A stretch of DNA of 64,000 nt from Burkholderiaceae bacterium 16. GTDB lineage: Bacteria > Pseudomonadota > Gammaproteobacteria > Burkholderiales > Burkholderiaceae. The notes under the pieces were generated by a model that was given only the letters and a program-made list of their open reading frames with translations, was not told where the DNA came from and did no database searches. Location of the stretch: assembly GCA_000955785.1 (NCBI GenBank), contig JYOD01000105.1, positions 1-64,000 of the forward strand, written 5' to 3'. A program made the translations under genes and the position numbers. Shown piece by piece: positions 53,063 to 63,139 of the stretch; positions within the stretch are counted from its first letter, which is position 1, and each line of letters opens with the position of its first letter.

Positions 53063-53599
53063 TTACACCGGGTAGACCAGGTCGTTGGCGATGATGGTGG
53101 TGTCGTACACGACCTGGCGCTCGGCCAGCAGCAGCTTGCCCTGGGTGCGGGAAAAACGGTCGTGATAGGTGCCCGCCATGTGGATGGTGGTGGGACCTTC
53201 GACCAGCGTCTGCAGCAGCAGGAAGCTGGCTTGCGCATGGATCTCGCCATACGCGGTTTCCTCGGTGACGCGGGTGTTGGTGACAAGATGCAGCATATGG
53301 CGCGGCGCGAACATCTGGGTGCGCGCGATCGCCACCGCGCGGTCGTGCATCATGCCGCGGCCTTCAGCGTAGACCAGTCCCACGGGCATGCCGAGTTCCA
53401 CGTTCTCCCTTGCTGTGATGCGGTAGATGCAATCCTCGGTAAAGAAATCCGGCCACGATTCCACCAGGCCGGCATCGAGCACGGCGCAGTATTCGGCGTG
53501 GAAGGCATCGATCTCCATGCGCAGCGCCTGCGCGCGCGCGGGCTCCAGCTTGCAGGGGCGGTAGAGGGTATGAGCCGTCGGTGTCATGGTTGGTGTCAT
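53063..53599 (-). CDS. Aromatic-ring dioxygenase, small (beta) subunit
   Basis: 178 residues. NTF2-like beta subunit of a Rieske non-haem iron oxygenase: EIDAFHAEYCAVLDAGLVES followed by WPDFFTEDCIYRITARENVE, then LVTNTRVTEETAYGEIHAQA and FSRTQGKLLLAERQVVYDTT. It stabilises the alpha3beta3 oxygenase. It is last in the ferredoxin - reductase - alpha - beta operon, five bp after the alpha gene. Most similar in style to salicylate 5-hydroxylase/anthranilate 1,2-dioxygenase beta subunits. Confidence 0.9.
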   Translation of the reverse strand: MTPTMTPTAHTLYRPCKLEPARAQALRMEIDAFHAEYCAVLDAGLVESWPDFFTEDCIYRITARENVELGMPVGLVYAEGRGMMHDRAVAIARTQMFAPRHMLHLVTNTRVTEETAYGEIHAQASFLLLQTLVEGPTTIHMAGTYHDRFSRTQGKLLLAERQVVYDTTIIANDLVYPV

Positions 53600-53604
53600 G
53601 CTGT

Positions 53605-54894
53605 TCAGAACCCCATCACGCTGCGATAGTATTGGTACATGGCGCGGATCGCGGATTCCGAGATCAGCGAGTTGGCGGTGCCGACGTGGCCGGGGTCCAG
53701 TTTCAGCACGTTGCGGTCGGTGCTGGAGCGGCGCACGCCTTCCTGCACGAACTTCATCGCTTCGTTGTCTTCCAGGCCGAGGAAGCCGGCCGGTCCCATC
53801 AGGTTGCCCTGGCGCAGGCGGTGCCGCGTCATCTCCTCGCTGTCGTCCTCATAGCCGAACATGGTCCATTGCATCAGCATGCTGTCCGGGCCGTTGGGCA
53901 CGATCTGGCGCACGCCCAGCGTATTCATCTCGCGCTGCACGATCAGGTTTGGCCAGATGGTCTGCATGGTGACGGACCACGGCGAGTCGAACTCCTTGAT
54001 GTATTCCAGGAAACGGTCGTCCCGCAGACGCATGCCCTCGTGGTACGAGCGCATTTCCTTCTTGTTCTCTTCGCTCACCGCGGCGTACTTGTCTTCCTTC
54101 TTGGCCGAGGCCATGGTGCCGTGGCGGCCGTGCACCGGGTCGGCGATCATGGCGGAGTCGTTGCCGGCCACCAGGAGGCCGAACACCACCAGGAAGGAAT
54201 GCAGCAACGTGGCGTGGTAGGGGTCTTTCAGGTTCTCGTGGTACATCTTCCAGTTGCACGGCAACTCATTCTTGTAGTACCCGAGGATCTTGAGCGGCTT
54301 GCCGTTGAACACCACGTCGAAATCCTTGAGGATCTCGGGCGTCAGGTACTCCTCCAGGCTCTCCATATCGCTGGCGTAGGAGGCGAAGATCACGCCGTTG
54401 CGCGTGGCCACCTGCAGCTTCACCAGGCCGTGGTCTTCGTTACGGAAGTCCTTGGGCATGCCGCCGGCGCGGTTGACGCCGCGCTTGAACGGGACGCCCT
54501 GCAGGTTGCCCTTGAGATCGTAGGACCACTGGTGATAGGGGCACACGAACTCCTTGGCATTGCCCTGGCCGTGACGGCAGAACTCCGCGCCGCGGTGGGC
54601 GCAGCGATTCTCGAAGACATTGATCGAGCCGTCCTCGGCGCGCGCCACGACGACTGGCGTGGGCCCGACATAGGAACGCTTGAAGTCGCCGGAGTTGGGG
54701 ATCTCGGCCTCCAGCGCGACGAAGTTCCACGTGCGGCCGCGGAAGATCTTTTCCAGTTCCATGTCGTACACGGCGTTGCTGGTGTACACCCAGTCCGGGA
54801 TGTAATGCAGGGCGTCCTCCGGCCACTGGCAGGCGGCCAGTTCGGCATCCTTGGCGCGCGGCGTGCGGTTGATGACCGCGTGGGTCTGGTACAT
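53605..54894 (-). CDS. Aromatic-ring dioxygenase, large (alpha) subunit
   Basis: 429 residues from ATG at 54894 (MYQTHAVINRTPRAKD). Rieske [2Fe-2S] ligands Cys98/His100 (NRCAHRGAEF) and Cys118/His121 (VCPYHQWSYD). Mononuclear iron ligands His227 and His232 with bridging Asp224 in ENLKDPYHATLLHSF. It hydroxylates an aromatic acid with O2 and electrons from the ferredoxin encoded upstream. The sequence resembles salicylate 5-hydroxylase and three-component anthranilate dioxygenases; I cannot fix the substrate. Followed by the beta gene and preceded by the reductase gene (23-bp gap). Confidence 0.92.
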   Translation of the reverse strand: MYQTHAVINRTPRAKDAELAACQWPEDALHYIPDWVYTSNAVYDMELEKIFRGRTWNFVALEAEIPNSGDFKRSYVGPTPVVVARAEDGSINVFENRCAHRGAEFCRHGQGNAKEFVCPYHQWSYDLKGNLQGVPFKRGVNRAGGMPKDFRNEDHGLVKLQVATRNGVIFASYASDMESLEEYLTPEILKDFDVVFNGKPLKILGYYKNELPCNWKMYHENLKDPYHATLLHSFLVVFGLLVAGNDSAMIADPVHGRHGTMASAKKEDKYAAVSEENKKEMRSYHEGMRLRDDRFLEYIKEFDSPWSVTMQTIWPNLIVQREMNTLGVRQIVPNGPDSMLMQWTMFGYEDDSEEMTRHRLRQGNLMGPAGFLGLEDNEAMKFVQEGVRRSSTDRNVLKLDPGHVGTANSLISESAIRAMYQYYRSVMGF

Positions 54895-54917
54895 GTCGGC
54901 TCCTCGTTCGGGATCGT

Positions 54918-56198
54918 TCAGGATTGGGTCTGGCCCGCGAGCGCGGCGGCGGCCTCGCGTACCGCTTGCTTCAGGGGCAGGGCGGTGTTGCAGAGCAGGC
55001 CGATATCGCAGGCGGTGCGTTGTTCGATCAGGTTGCGGAGCTGGCGCAGGTCGCCGCCCGCATTGACGGCGATAGCGTGGCGCAGTTGCGCGCTGGCCAT
55101 GCCAAGCAACAGGAACCTGGGGGCGTCGCCGTCCGCCGTGCCGTTGCCGCGCAGGGTGTAGCACAGCGTGGGGTCCACCGCGCCCAGCATCTGGATGTTG
55201 CAGCCGAGCTGGTCGGTCCAGAACCAGGGCACGGCGGCCGGTGCCGTCTCCACGCCGAGCATGGCTGCGGCGGCGATGCGGGCCTGCTCGTTGGCGTTCT
55301 GCCACGACTCCAGCCGGACTTCCTGGCCAAACAGCGGCTGGTACTGGCTGGTGCAATCGCCGGCGGCGAACACGCCCGGCGCGCTGGTGCGGCAGTGCGC
55401 GTCGACCTGGATGCCGCCGTTGCCCGGATGGAGCGCCAGCCCGGCGGCGCGCGCCAGGCCGGCATCGGGATGCAGCCCGATGGCGACCACTGCCAGCGGT
55501 GCGTGCAAGGCGGAGCCGTCCGTCAGCGTGACGACAACCCCGTTCGTGGCCGGCGGGATCGAGGCGATCCCGCAGCCCAGGCGCAGGTCGATGCCGAGGC
55601 TGCGCACGCGCTGCGCCAGCCAGTCGGAGAATACGGCCGGCACGGCGCGCTGCAGCAACCGTGGCGCGGCTTCGATCACCGTGACCTCCAGTCCCGCCGC
55701 GCGGGCGGTGGAGGCCGTTTCCAGCCCCAGGAAGCCGCCGCCGATCACCAGCACGGAGCGCTCCCGGCGCAGCGCGGCGCGCAGGCCACGCGCATCGGTC
55801 AGCGAGCGCAGGTAGTGCACGCCCGCCATGCCTTCCGGCAAGGCGGGCAGGGTGCGGGGACGCCCGCCGGTGGCCAGCAGGCAGCGGCTGAAGGCAATCG
55901 CCTGGCCGTCGGCGCAGCGGGCCGTGCCACTGGTGGGGTCGAGCGACGTCACTGTCGTGCCCAGACGCAGGTCGATGCCCTGCTCGGCATAAAAGCCCGG
56001 CGCGTGCACGCCGATGCGTTCGTCCTGCTGCTCATCCGCCAGCACGGCCTTGGACAGCGGCGGGCGCTCGTAGGGCGCATGGACCTCGCCGCCGACCATG
56101 ACGATGCCGCCGTCATGGCCCAGCGAGCGCAGCGCGGCTGCCGCGGTGGCGCCGGCCTGGCCGGCGCCGATGATCAGGATGGGGGCGTCTTGTGGCAT
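54918..56198 (-). CDS. Ferredoxin reductase (NAD(P)H:ferredoxin, FAD)
   Basis: 426 residues. FAD fold ILIIGAGQAGATAAAALRSL (7-26), the YERPPLSK motif (43-50), NAD(P)H fold VIGGGFLGLETASTARAAGL (151-170), and VVAIGLHPDAG in the C-terminal half, as in BphA4/AndAa-like reductases. It reduces the adjacent Rieske ferredoxin with NAD(P)H. It lies 9 bp after the ferredoxin gene, and 23 bp before the alpha-subunit gene, so all components share one transcript. Confidence 0.92.
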   Translation of the reverse strand: MPQDAPILIIGAGQAGATAAAALRSLGHDGGIVMVGGEVHAPYERPPLSKAVLADEQQDERIGVHAPGFYAEQGIDLRLGTTVTSLDPTSGTARCADGQAIAFSRCLLATGGRPRTLPALPEGMAGVHYLRSLTDARGLRAALRRERSVLVIGGGFLGLETASTARAAGLEVTVIEAAPRLLQRAVPAVFSDWLAQRVRSLGIDLRLGCGIASIPPATNGVVVTLTDGSALHAPLAVVAIGLHPDAGLARAAGLALHPGNGGIQVDAHCRTSAPGVFAAGDCTSQYQPLFGQEVRLESWQNANEQARIAAAAMLGVETAPAAVPWFWTDQLGCNIQMLGAVDPTLCYTLRGNGTADGDAPRFLLLGMASAQLRHAIAVNAGGDLRQLRNLIEQRTACDIGLLCNTALPLKQAVREAAAALAGQTQS

Positions 56199-56207
56199 GG
56201 CGGGGGC

Positions 56208-56525
56208 TCAGGCGGTGACCATGAGGTCGACCATCACGTCGCTGTCCACGATCCTGACCGGATAGACGCGGATGGCCTGGGTGGCAGGCGCGCACATGGC
56301 TTGCCCGGTGCGGATGTCGAAGCGCGCCTGGTGCAGCGGGCATTCGATGCAGCCGTCTTCCAGGTAGCCGTCCGACAGCAATGCGTACTGGTGCGTGCAG
56401 ACATTGTCGGTGACGAAGTATTCCCCTTCGCTGCGGTACAGCGCCAGTTGCGCGTCCCCGAGCGTGAGCGGCATCACTTCATCGTCCTGAAGCTGGCCGG
56501 TAGTGGCGATCTTGGTCCAAGCCAT
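56208..56525 (-). CDS. Rieske-type ferredoxin of the dioxygenase system
   Basis: 105 residues. Rieske ligands Cys43/His45 (NVCTHQYALL) and Cys62/His65 (ECPLHQARFD). It is a biphenyl-type soluble Rieske ferredoxin, transferring one electron at a time from the reductase to the oxygenase. AAAGGAG precedes its ATG on the minus strand. It is first in the dioxygenase operon and has two operator dyads (56542-56553, 56564-56575) directly upstream. Confidence 0.93.
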   Translation of the reverse strand: MAWTKIATTGQLQDDEVMPLTLGDAQLALYRSEGEYFVTDNVCTHQYALLSDGYLEDGCIECPLHQARFDIRTGQAMCAPATQAIRVYPVRIVDSDVMVDLMVTA

Positions 56526-56541
56526 GATGCATCTCCTTTAA

Positions 56542-56575
56542 TCAGTATGCTGAGTATTAATGATCAGTGTACTGA
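56542..56575. promoter_or_regulatory. Two tandem operator dyads before the dioxygenase operon
   Basis: TCAGTATGCTGA (56542-56553) and TCAGTGTACTGA (56564-56575) have centres 22 bp apart. Read on the minus strand, a TTAATACT-like -10 falls between them. The same pair and spacing recur before the substrate-binding-protein gene and the MHS permease gene. Confidence 0.8.
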
Positions 56576-56599
56576 TTTAAATTGCCGACTGAATCAGCG

Positions 56600-57646
56600 T
56601 TAACCCTTGGCTGTGGTCGAGGTGGCGGAACGGCCGTGGAAGGCGGGCGCAGGCCGCGACAGCGCCGCCCGGCGGGCTAGCAGCGCCTGCATCTCGCCCA
56701 TGATCCCGCGCCGGAAGGTAAGCACGCAGACCACAAAGATCAGGCCCGTGACCATGCTGACCGATTCGCCCAGCGTGTTGAACCAGTCCACGCCCGTAAG
56801 CGCGGCCAGGCTGCTGCCGAAATCACCCAGCTTGTTTTCCACCGCGACGATCACCAGCGCGCCCAGAATGGGCCCTGAGAGGGTGCCCATGCCCCCCACC
56901 AGCGTCATCAGGATGACCGATCCGGACATGGCCCAGTGCACGTCGGTGAGGGTGGCGAAGCCGAGCACCAGCGTCTTCAGAGCGCCCGCCAGCCCGGCCA
57001 GCGCCGACGACAGCACGAAGGCCAGCAGCTTGAAGCGGTCGGTGTCGTAGCCTAGCGAAATGGCGCGCGGCTCGTTCTCCTTGATCGCCCGCAGTACCTG
57101 CCCGAACGGCGAGTTGACCACGCGCGCGATCAGCAGCAGCGCGGCACCGGCCACGGCAGCCGCCACGTAGTACATGGTCAGGTCGCTCTCCAGTGAAACC
57201 AGCCCGAACAGGGTGCCGCGCGGCACCGCCTGCATGCCGTCCTCGCCGCCGGTGACGGGCGCCTGCAGGCAGAAGAAGTAGAACATCTGCGCCAGCGCCA
57301 GCGTGACCATGGCGAAGTAGATGCCCTGGCGCCGGATCGCCAGCGCACCGAAGGCGAGGCCGAGCAGCGCGCCGAAGGCCGTGCCGGCCAGCAGGCCTAG
57401 CTCCGGCGTCGCGTGCAGCGATTTCATCACGTAGCCGCAGGCATAGGCCGCGCCGCCGAAGAAGGCGGCATGGCCGAAGGACAGCAGGCCGGTGAAGCCC
57501 AGCAGCAGGTTGAAGGCACAGGCAAAGAGGGCAAAGCACATCAGCTTCATCGCCAGCACCGGGTAGGCGCCGAGGAAGGGCGCCAGCGCGACGGCCGCCG
57601 CCAGCAGGGCGATAGTCAGGCTCGCGCGTGAGTCGTTGATCATCAT
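56600..57646 (-). CDS. Branched-chain amino acid-type ABC permease, LivM-like
   Basis: 348 residues from ATG at 57646 (MMINDSRASL). About ten hydrophobic segments with the LivM signature LLLGFTGLLSFGHAAFFGGA and, later, RAIKENEPRAISLGYDTDRF (the EAA-like ATPase contact loop), GLAGALKTLVLGFATLTDVH. It forms the importer channel together with LivH. The ATG overlaps the LivH stop. In this setting, with a type I substrate-binding protein next to a dioxygenase, the importer probably moves an aromatic acid rather than an amino acid. Confidence 0.9.
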   Translation of the reverse strand: MMINDSRASLTIALLAAAVALAPFLGAYPVLAMKLMCFALFACAFNLLLGFTGLLSFGHAAFFGGAAYACGYVMKSLHATPELGLLAGTAFGALLGLAFGALAIRRQGIYFAMVTLALAQMFYFFCLQAPVTGGEDGMQAVPRGTLFGLVSLESDLTMYYVAAAVAGAALLLIARVVNSPFGQVLRAIKENEPRAISLGYDTDRFKLLAFVLSSALAGLAGALKTLVLGFATLTDVHWAMSGSVILMTLVGGMGTLSGPILGALVIVAVENKLGDFGSSLAALTGVDWFNTLGESVSMVTGLIFVVCVLTFRRGIMGEMQALLARRAALSRPAPAFHGRSATSTTAKG

Positions 57647-58527
57647 TTTTCCTTTCCGAACAAGCCGGCGGGGCGCACCATCAGCACGCACACCATGGCC
57701 ACGAAGACGACGGTCGCCGAGGCTTCCGGGTAGAACACCTTGGTCATGCCCTCGAATATGCCCAGGCCGAGGCCGGTGAAGATGGAGCCGAGGATGGATC
57801 CCATCCCGCCGATCACCACCACCGCGAACACGGTGATGATCAGGTTCTGCCCCATCAGCGGCGAGATCTGCATCACCGGCGCGGCCAGCACGCCGGCAAA
57901 GGCGGCCAGCCCCACGCCGAAGGCATAGGTCAGCGTGACCAGCAGCGGCACGTTGATGCCGAATGCTTCCACCATGCGGGGGTTCTCGGTGCCGGCGCGC
58001 AGGTAGGCGCCGAGCTTTGTCTTCTCGATCACGTACCAGGTCACGAAGCACACCGTGAGCGAGGCCACGACGACCCAGGCACGGTAGTTGGGCAGCACCA
58101 TGAAGCCCACGCTGGTGGCGCCGCTCAGCGCCTCGGGCGTGGCATAGGACAGGCCGGACACACCGTAGGCCGAGCGCAGCAGGCCTTCGATCAGCAAGCT
58201 GATGCCCAGCGTCAGCAACAGCCCGTAGAGGTGGTCGAAGCGGTAGAGGCGGCGCAGCATGGTGCGTTCCAGCGCCACGCCCAGCGCGCCGGCAACCAAC
58301 GGCGCGAGCAGCAGCATCAGCCAGTAGTTAAGGCCGAGGTAGCTCATGCCCATCCATGCCAGCACGGCACCCAGCATGAACAGGGCGCCATGGGCGAAAT
58401 TGATGACGTTGAGCAGGCCGAAGATGACCGCCAGGCCGAGACTGAGGATGGCGTAGAACGAGCCGTTGACGAGGCCGAGCAGCAACTGGCTCAGCAGGGC
58501 GGGCACAGGTATGCCAAAAAAATCCAT
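57643..58527 (-). CDS. Branched-chain amino acid-type ABC permease, LivH-like
   Basis: 294 residues. LivH hallmarks: LLGLVNGSFYAILSLGLAVI, FGLLNVINFAHGALFMLGAV, and RAGTENPRMVEAFGINVPLL (ATPase contact). Seven or eight hydrophobic helices. It pairs with LivM as the membrane part of the importer. It is located 12 bp after the LivF gene and overlaps the LivM start by 4 bp. Confidence 0.92.
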   Translation of the reverse strand: MDFFGIPVPALLSQLLLGLVNGSFYAILSLGLAVIFGLLNVINFAHGALFMLGAVLAWMGMSYLGLNYWLMLLLAPLVAGALGVALERTMLRRLYRFDHLYGLLLTLGISLLIEGLLRSAYGVSGLSYATPEALSGATSVGFMVLPNYRAWVVVASLTVCFVTWYVIEKTKLGAYLRAGTENPRMVEAFGINVPLLVTLTYAFGVGLAAFAGVLAAPVMQISPLMGQNLIITVFAVVVIGGMGSILGSIFTGLGLGIFEGMTKVFYPEASATVVFVAMVCVLMVRPAGLFGKEK

Positions 58528-58539
58528 AGCGATGGTTCC

Positions 58540-59267
<728 letters not shown>

Positions 59268-59271
<4 letters not shown>

Positions 59272-60047
59272 GGCGTTGCCTCCGTCAGCGCGGCATCGGC
59301 CGTGCCCATGTACGCTTCCATCACCTGCGGGTTCCGCGCCATTTCCTCGTAAGGCCCTTCGGCCAGGATGGCGCCGCGCTGGAGCACGGTGATGCGGTCC
59401 GCGATGGATGACACCACACTCATATTGTGTTCGACCATCAGCACGGTGCGTCCCGCTGAAACCTGCTTGATCAAGGCGGTTACCACCTCCACGTCTTCAT
59501 GCCCCATGCCTTGCGTGGGCTCGTCGAGCAGCATCAGTTCCGGGTCCATGGCGAGCGTGGTGGCGATTTCCAGCGCGCGCTTCCGCCCGTACGCCAGTTC
59601 GGCGGTGGGCAGGTCGGCAAAGCCTTCCAGGCCGACGGCCTTCAGCAGCGCTATCGAGCGGTCATTGAGTTCATCGAGCGAGCACTTGCTTTTCCAGAAG
59701 TGATACGCGGTGCCCAGCTTGCGTTGCAGCGCCACGCGCACGTTTTCCATCACCGTGAGCTGCGGGAACACCGCCGAGATCTGGAAGGAGCGGATCACGC
59801 CCTTGCGGGCGATCTGGGCCGGGCGCTCCCGCGTGATGTCCTCGCCGTTGAACAGGATGGCGCCGGCGGAGGGCGTGTGGAACTTGGTCAGCAGGTTGAA
59901 GCAGGTGGTCTTGCCGGCGCCATTGGGCCCGATCAGGGCGTGGATGGCGCCGCGCCGTACCCGCAGGTCGACCCTGCTGACGGCGGTGAAGCCCTTGAAC
60001 TCCTTGGTGAGTCCGCGGGTTTCAAGGATTACGTCAGCCTGGCTCAT
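59268..60047 (-). CDS. ABC transporter ATP-binding protein, LivG-like
   Basis: 259 residues. Walker A GPNGAGKTTCFNLLTKFHTP, LivG-type signature ELAYGRKRALEIATTLAMDP, Walker B LMLLDEPTQGMG, and the H-loop VLMVEHNMSVV. It is the second ATPase of the importer and forms a heterodimer with the LivF-like protein. Its start lies 41 bp after the substrate-binding-protein stop, and its stop overlaps the LivF start. Confidence 0.93.
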
Positions 60048-60088
60048 GCGTGCTCCGCGTCAGTGTCATTGCGTGTCGGCATCGCGGC

Positions 60089-61306
60089 TCACTTCTTCAC
60101 GAGCGCGCATTCGCTTGCGGATAGCGGGCGGAACGCCGCGTCGCCGGGAATGGTGCCGAGGTATTTGACGAGATCCCACGGGCCCTTCGACTCCGCCGGC
60201 GACTTGGCCTGCGCCAGGTACATGTCATGCACCATCCGGCCATCCGCGCGCACCTTGCCGCCATGCACGAAGTCATCGTTGACCACCAGGGCGCGCATCT
60301 TTTCCGCCACGGCCGGCCCATCCACCGTCTTGGCCGCCTCGATCGCCTTGAGGTAATGCAGCACGCCGGAGTAGACGCCGATCTGGCCATGCGTCGGGTA
60401 GGCCTTCTGCTTGGCGAAGAAGCGCTCGACGAAGGCCTTCGACCTGGCGTCGAGATCCAGCTTGAACGGGTCCACATAGGTCAGACCCTGCGCCACGCTG
60501 GGCCCCAGGCTCTTCAGGTCGGTGATGAAGGTCGAGGGCGCAATCACGGTCTGGCCGCCTTTGATCAGGCCGAATTCGCCGGCCGCCTTGACGCCGTTGA
60601 TCATGTCATTGCCCGCGTTGGCCAGCACTACCACCTTGGCCTTGGACGCGGACGCCGCCACGATGGGGCTGCTGAAGTCGCTGGCATTGAGCGGGTGCTT
60701 GGTGCTGCCGATATTCTTGCCGCCGCTGGCATCCACCTCTTTGCGGAAATCCGACTCCAGCGACTGGCCGAAGGCGTAGTCCACGGTGATGTAGTACCAA
60801 CTGCTCTTGCCGTCGGCGATCAGGCGCTTGACCAGCGGCGCCGATACCGAGTAGGTATCCCAGCCCCAATGGAAGCCGGTGGGCGAGCAGTTCTGGTTGG
60901 TCAGCGCCATGGCGCCGCCCGTCGAGACGATATTGATCTTCTGCTTTTGCTTGGCGATTTCCTGCACCGCCAGCGCGGTGGAGGAGTTGGGGAAGTCGAT
61001 CACCATGTCCACGCCATCGGTATCGAACCAGCGGCGCGCCAGCGACGAGGCGATATCCGCCTTGTTCTGGTGGTCGCCCGACAGCACGGTGACCGGCTTG
61101 CCGAGCACCTTGCCGCCGAATTCCTCCACCGCCATCTGCGCTGCGAGCACCGAGCCGCGGCCCGAGAGATCGGCGTAGGAGCCGGACATGTCGGTAATCA
61201 CGCCAACCTTGACACCGCTGGCATCCGCCAGGGCGGCGGTGCCATACATCAGGGCGATCAGGGCAGGCACCAGGGCGATGCGTCGGGCTTTGTGCAGAGA
61301 CTTCAT
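60089..61306 (-). CDS. ABC transporter type I periplasmic substrate-binding protein
   Basis: 405 residues from ATG at 61306 (MKSLHKARRIALVPALIALM), with signal peptide cleaved after ALA (about 27). The mature protein starts ASGVKVGVITDMSGSYADLS, the Peripla_BP_6 (LivJ/aromatic-binding) family opening; FHWGWDTYSVSAPLVKRLIA and VVVLANAGNDMINGVKAAGE follow. Members bind branched-chain amino acids, urea, amides or benzoate-type aromatics. It is first of the ABC operon with two operator dyads (61414-61446) upstream. Confidence 0.9.
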   Translation of the reverse strand: MKSLHKARRIALVPALIALMYGTAALADASGVKVGVITDMSGSYADLSGRGSVLAAQMAVEEFGGKVLGKPVTVLSGDHQNKADIASSLARRWFDTDGVDMVIDFPNSSTALAVQEIAKQKQKINIVSTGGAMALTNQNCSPTGFHWGWDTYSVSAPLVKRLIADGKSSWYYITVDYAFGQSLESDFRKEVDASGGKNIGSTKHPLNASDFSSPIVAASASKAKVVVLANAGNDMINGVKAAGEFGLIKGGQTVIAPSTFITDLKSLGPSVAQGLTYVDPFKLDLDARSKAFVERFFAKQKAYPTHGQIGVYSGVLHYLKAIEAAKTVDGPAVAEKMRALVVNDDFVHGGKVRADGRMVHDMYLAQAKSPAESKGPWDLVKYLGTIPGDAAFRPLSASECALVKK

Positions 61307-61413
61307 GGGGGCGCTCCAGACAGGGTGAATGAACAACGGAAAGCAAGAAGAAGAGGGGGCAGGGCCCGGCCGTGCATCGTTTGCGTACCAGCGGCATCGC
61401 CTTGGTGCAATGT

Positions 61414-61446
61414 TCAGTATGCTGACTATAAAGCGCAGTGTACTGA
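61414..61446. promoter_or_regulatory. Two tandem operator dyads before the ABC importer operon
   Basis: TCAGTATGCTGA (61414-61425) and GCAGTGTACTGA (61435-61446), centres 21 bp apart. Between them, read on the minus strand, lies TTATAGT, a plausible -10. The layout is the same as before the dioxygenase and MHS operons. Confidence 0.8.
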
Positions 61447-61480
61447 GCAAATTCCGGGCCAGGTGCCATGGCTGGCCGGC

Positions 61481-63085
61481 TCAGGTATCCAGGTCGCGGC
61501 CCCGCGTTTCGGGTACGAACACCATGCCGATCACAAACGCGAGGGCGGCGATCGAGACCGGATACCACAGGCCAAAGTACACATTGCCGCTGGACACGTT
61601 CATCGCCGTCACCACGAAGGACAGCATGCCTCCGACCCAGCCGGCGCCAAGGTGGAAGGGCAGGGACAGCGAGGTGTAGCGGATGCGCGCCGGGAACAGC
61701 TCCACCATGAACGCCGCCAGCGGGCCGTACACCATGGCGAGGAAGAGGATGGGAATCAGCAGCATCAGGAACAGCATCGGGCGGTTGATGGCCGCCGGGT
61801 CGGCGCGCTCGGGCCAGCCTGCGGCAAGCAGGGCCTGCCTGATTGCCTTGCTCTCGAAACCCTGCAGCGTGGCGTCGCCGATGCGCAGCTCGGGCTGCGG
61901 CCGGCCCTCGTCCTGGATGAATTCGTAGCCCACGCCGAGATCCGTCAGGTAGCCCTTGGCCTTGTCGCACGCGGATACCGGCTCGGCAAACAGTCGGAAG
62001 TGGCAGTCGCCGGCGCGCAGTTGCACGGTGTTGCGCTGCTGGAACCGTTCGAGCGCCGGATTGGCGTAATGCGTCAGCGCCTTGAAGATGGGCTGCGTGG
62101 TGAGGGCGGCCAGCAGGCAGGCGGCCATCATGATGTGCTTGCGGCCAATCCGGTCGGACAGCCAGCCGAAGAACAGGTAGCAGGGCGTGGCGATCACCAG
62201 CGCAATGCCGATCAGCAGGTGCACCAGTTCCAGCGGCACGTGCAGCGTCTTGTTGACGAAGAACATGGTGTAGAAATGCCCGGTCCCGAAGATGGCCCCG
62301 AGCCCCGAAGCCACCACGAACAGCAGCAGCACATATTTCAGGTTGGCCCAGTTCGTGAAGCTGTCCAGGATGGGCGATTTCGACGTGTTGTTGCCGGCCT
62401 TCATGCGCGCGAAGATCGGCGACTCGTGCAGCTTGCCGCGGATATAGACCGATACCACCAGCATCAGGAAGGACACCAGGAAGGGCAGGCGCCAGCCCCA
62501 TTCGCGAAACTGCGCCTCACTCAGGAAGGTCTTGAGCAGGTACACCACCAGCAGTGAGGAGAGCAGGCCGAGGGTGGCCGTGGTTTGCAGCGAACTGGTG
62601 TAGAGGCCGCGCTTTTCGACCGGCGAATGCTCGGCGACGTAGGTCACCGCGCCGCCCACCTCGCCGCCCAGCGCCAGCCCTTGCAGCAGGCGCAACAGGA
62701 CCAGCAGGATGGTCGCGGTGATGCCGATCTGGCCATACGTAGGCAGCAACCCGACGCCCACGGTGGCGATACCCATCAGCAGGATCGTCACCAGGAACGT
62801 GTATTTGCGGCCGATCAGGTCCCCCAGCCGGCCGAACAGCAAGGCGCCGATGGGGCGCACCAGGAAGCCCGCGCCGAAGGTGGCCAGGCTGGCGAGGAAA
62901 GCGGTGGTTTCGTTGCCGGGCGGGAAGAACAACGCGCCAAAATAGACGGCGAGCGCCGCGTAGATGTAAAAGTCGTACCACTCCATCAGCGCCCCGAAAG
63001 ACGATGCGAGGATCACCTTGCGCTCTTCCCTTGTCATGCCTTGCTTGCGCGCGGCGGCTCTGTCACTGGTCAGGCTGATTGTCAT
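61481..63085 (-). CDS. MFS permease, metabolite:proton symporter (MHS) family
   Basis: 534 residues; about 12 helices with MHS signatures FGALMEWYDFYIYAALAVYF, RPIGALLFGRLGDLIGRKYT and ALGGEVGGAVTYVAEHSP. The family imports shikimate, alpha-ketoglutarate, proline betaine, citrate and aromatic acids. Between helices 8 and 9 it has an extra soluble stretch of about 90 residues (from LERFQQRNTVQL to ALLAAGWPERAD), making it longer than the ~430-residue core family. Two operator dyads lie upstream (63140-63173). Confidence 0.9.
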   Translation of the reverse strand: MTISLTSDRAAARKQGMTREERKVILASSFGALMEWYDFYIYAALAVYFGALFFPPGNETTAFLASLATFGAGFLVRPIGALLFGRLGDLIGRKYTFLVTILLMGIATVGVGLLPTYGQIGITATILLVLLRLLQGLALGGEVGGAVTYVAEHSPVEKRGLYTSSLQTTATLGLLSSLLVVYLLKTFLSEAQFREWGWRLPFLVSFLMLVVSVYIRGKLHESPIFARMKAGNNTSKSPILDSFTNWANLKYVLLLFVVASGLGAIFGTGHFYTMFFVNKTLHVPLELVHLLIGIALVIATPCYLFFGWLSDRIGRKHIMMAACLLAALTTQPIFKALTHYANPALERFQQRNTVQLRAGDCHFRLFAEPVSACDKAKGYLTDLGVGYEFIQDEGRPQPELRIGDATLQGFESKAIRQALLAAGWPERADPAAINRPMLFLMLLIPILFLAMVYGPLAAFMVELFPARIRYTSLSLPFHLGAGWVGGMLSFVVTAMNVSSGNVYFGLWYPVSIAALAFVIGMVFVPETRGRDLDT

Positions 63086-63139
63086 GGCCGTATTTCTCCT
63101 GGGGGCGTCCCAGCTTGTGCGTGTGTGTGCTTCACACTG

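Noticed and set aside
54924-56603. 559-residue plus-strand frame opposite the reductase and ferredoxin genes
   Set aside because: It is His/Gln/Arg/Gly-rich and has no start-site context, whereas the minus strand has the expected FAD, NAD and Rieske motifs.
60227-62557. 776-residue plus-strand frame over the substrate-binding-protein and MHS genes
   Set aside because: A large antisense frame typical of high-GC DNA; it shows no recognisable domain and crosses two operons with clear genes on the other strand.
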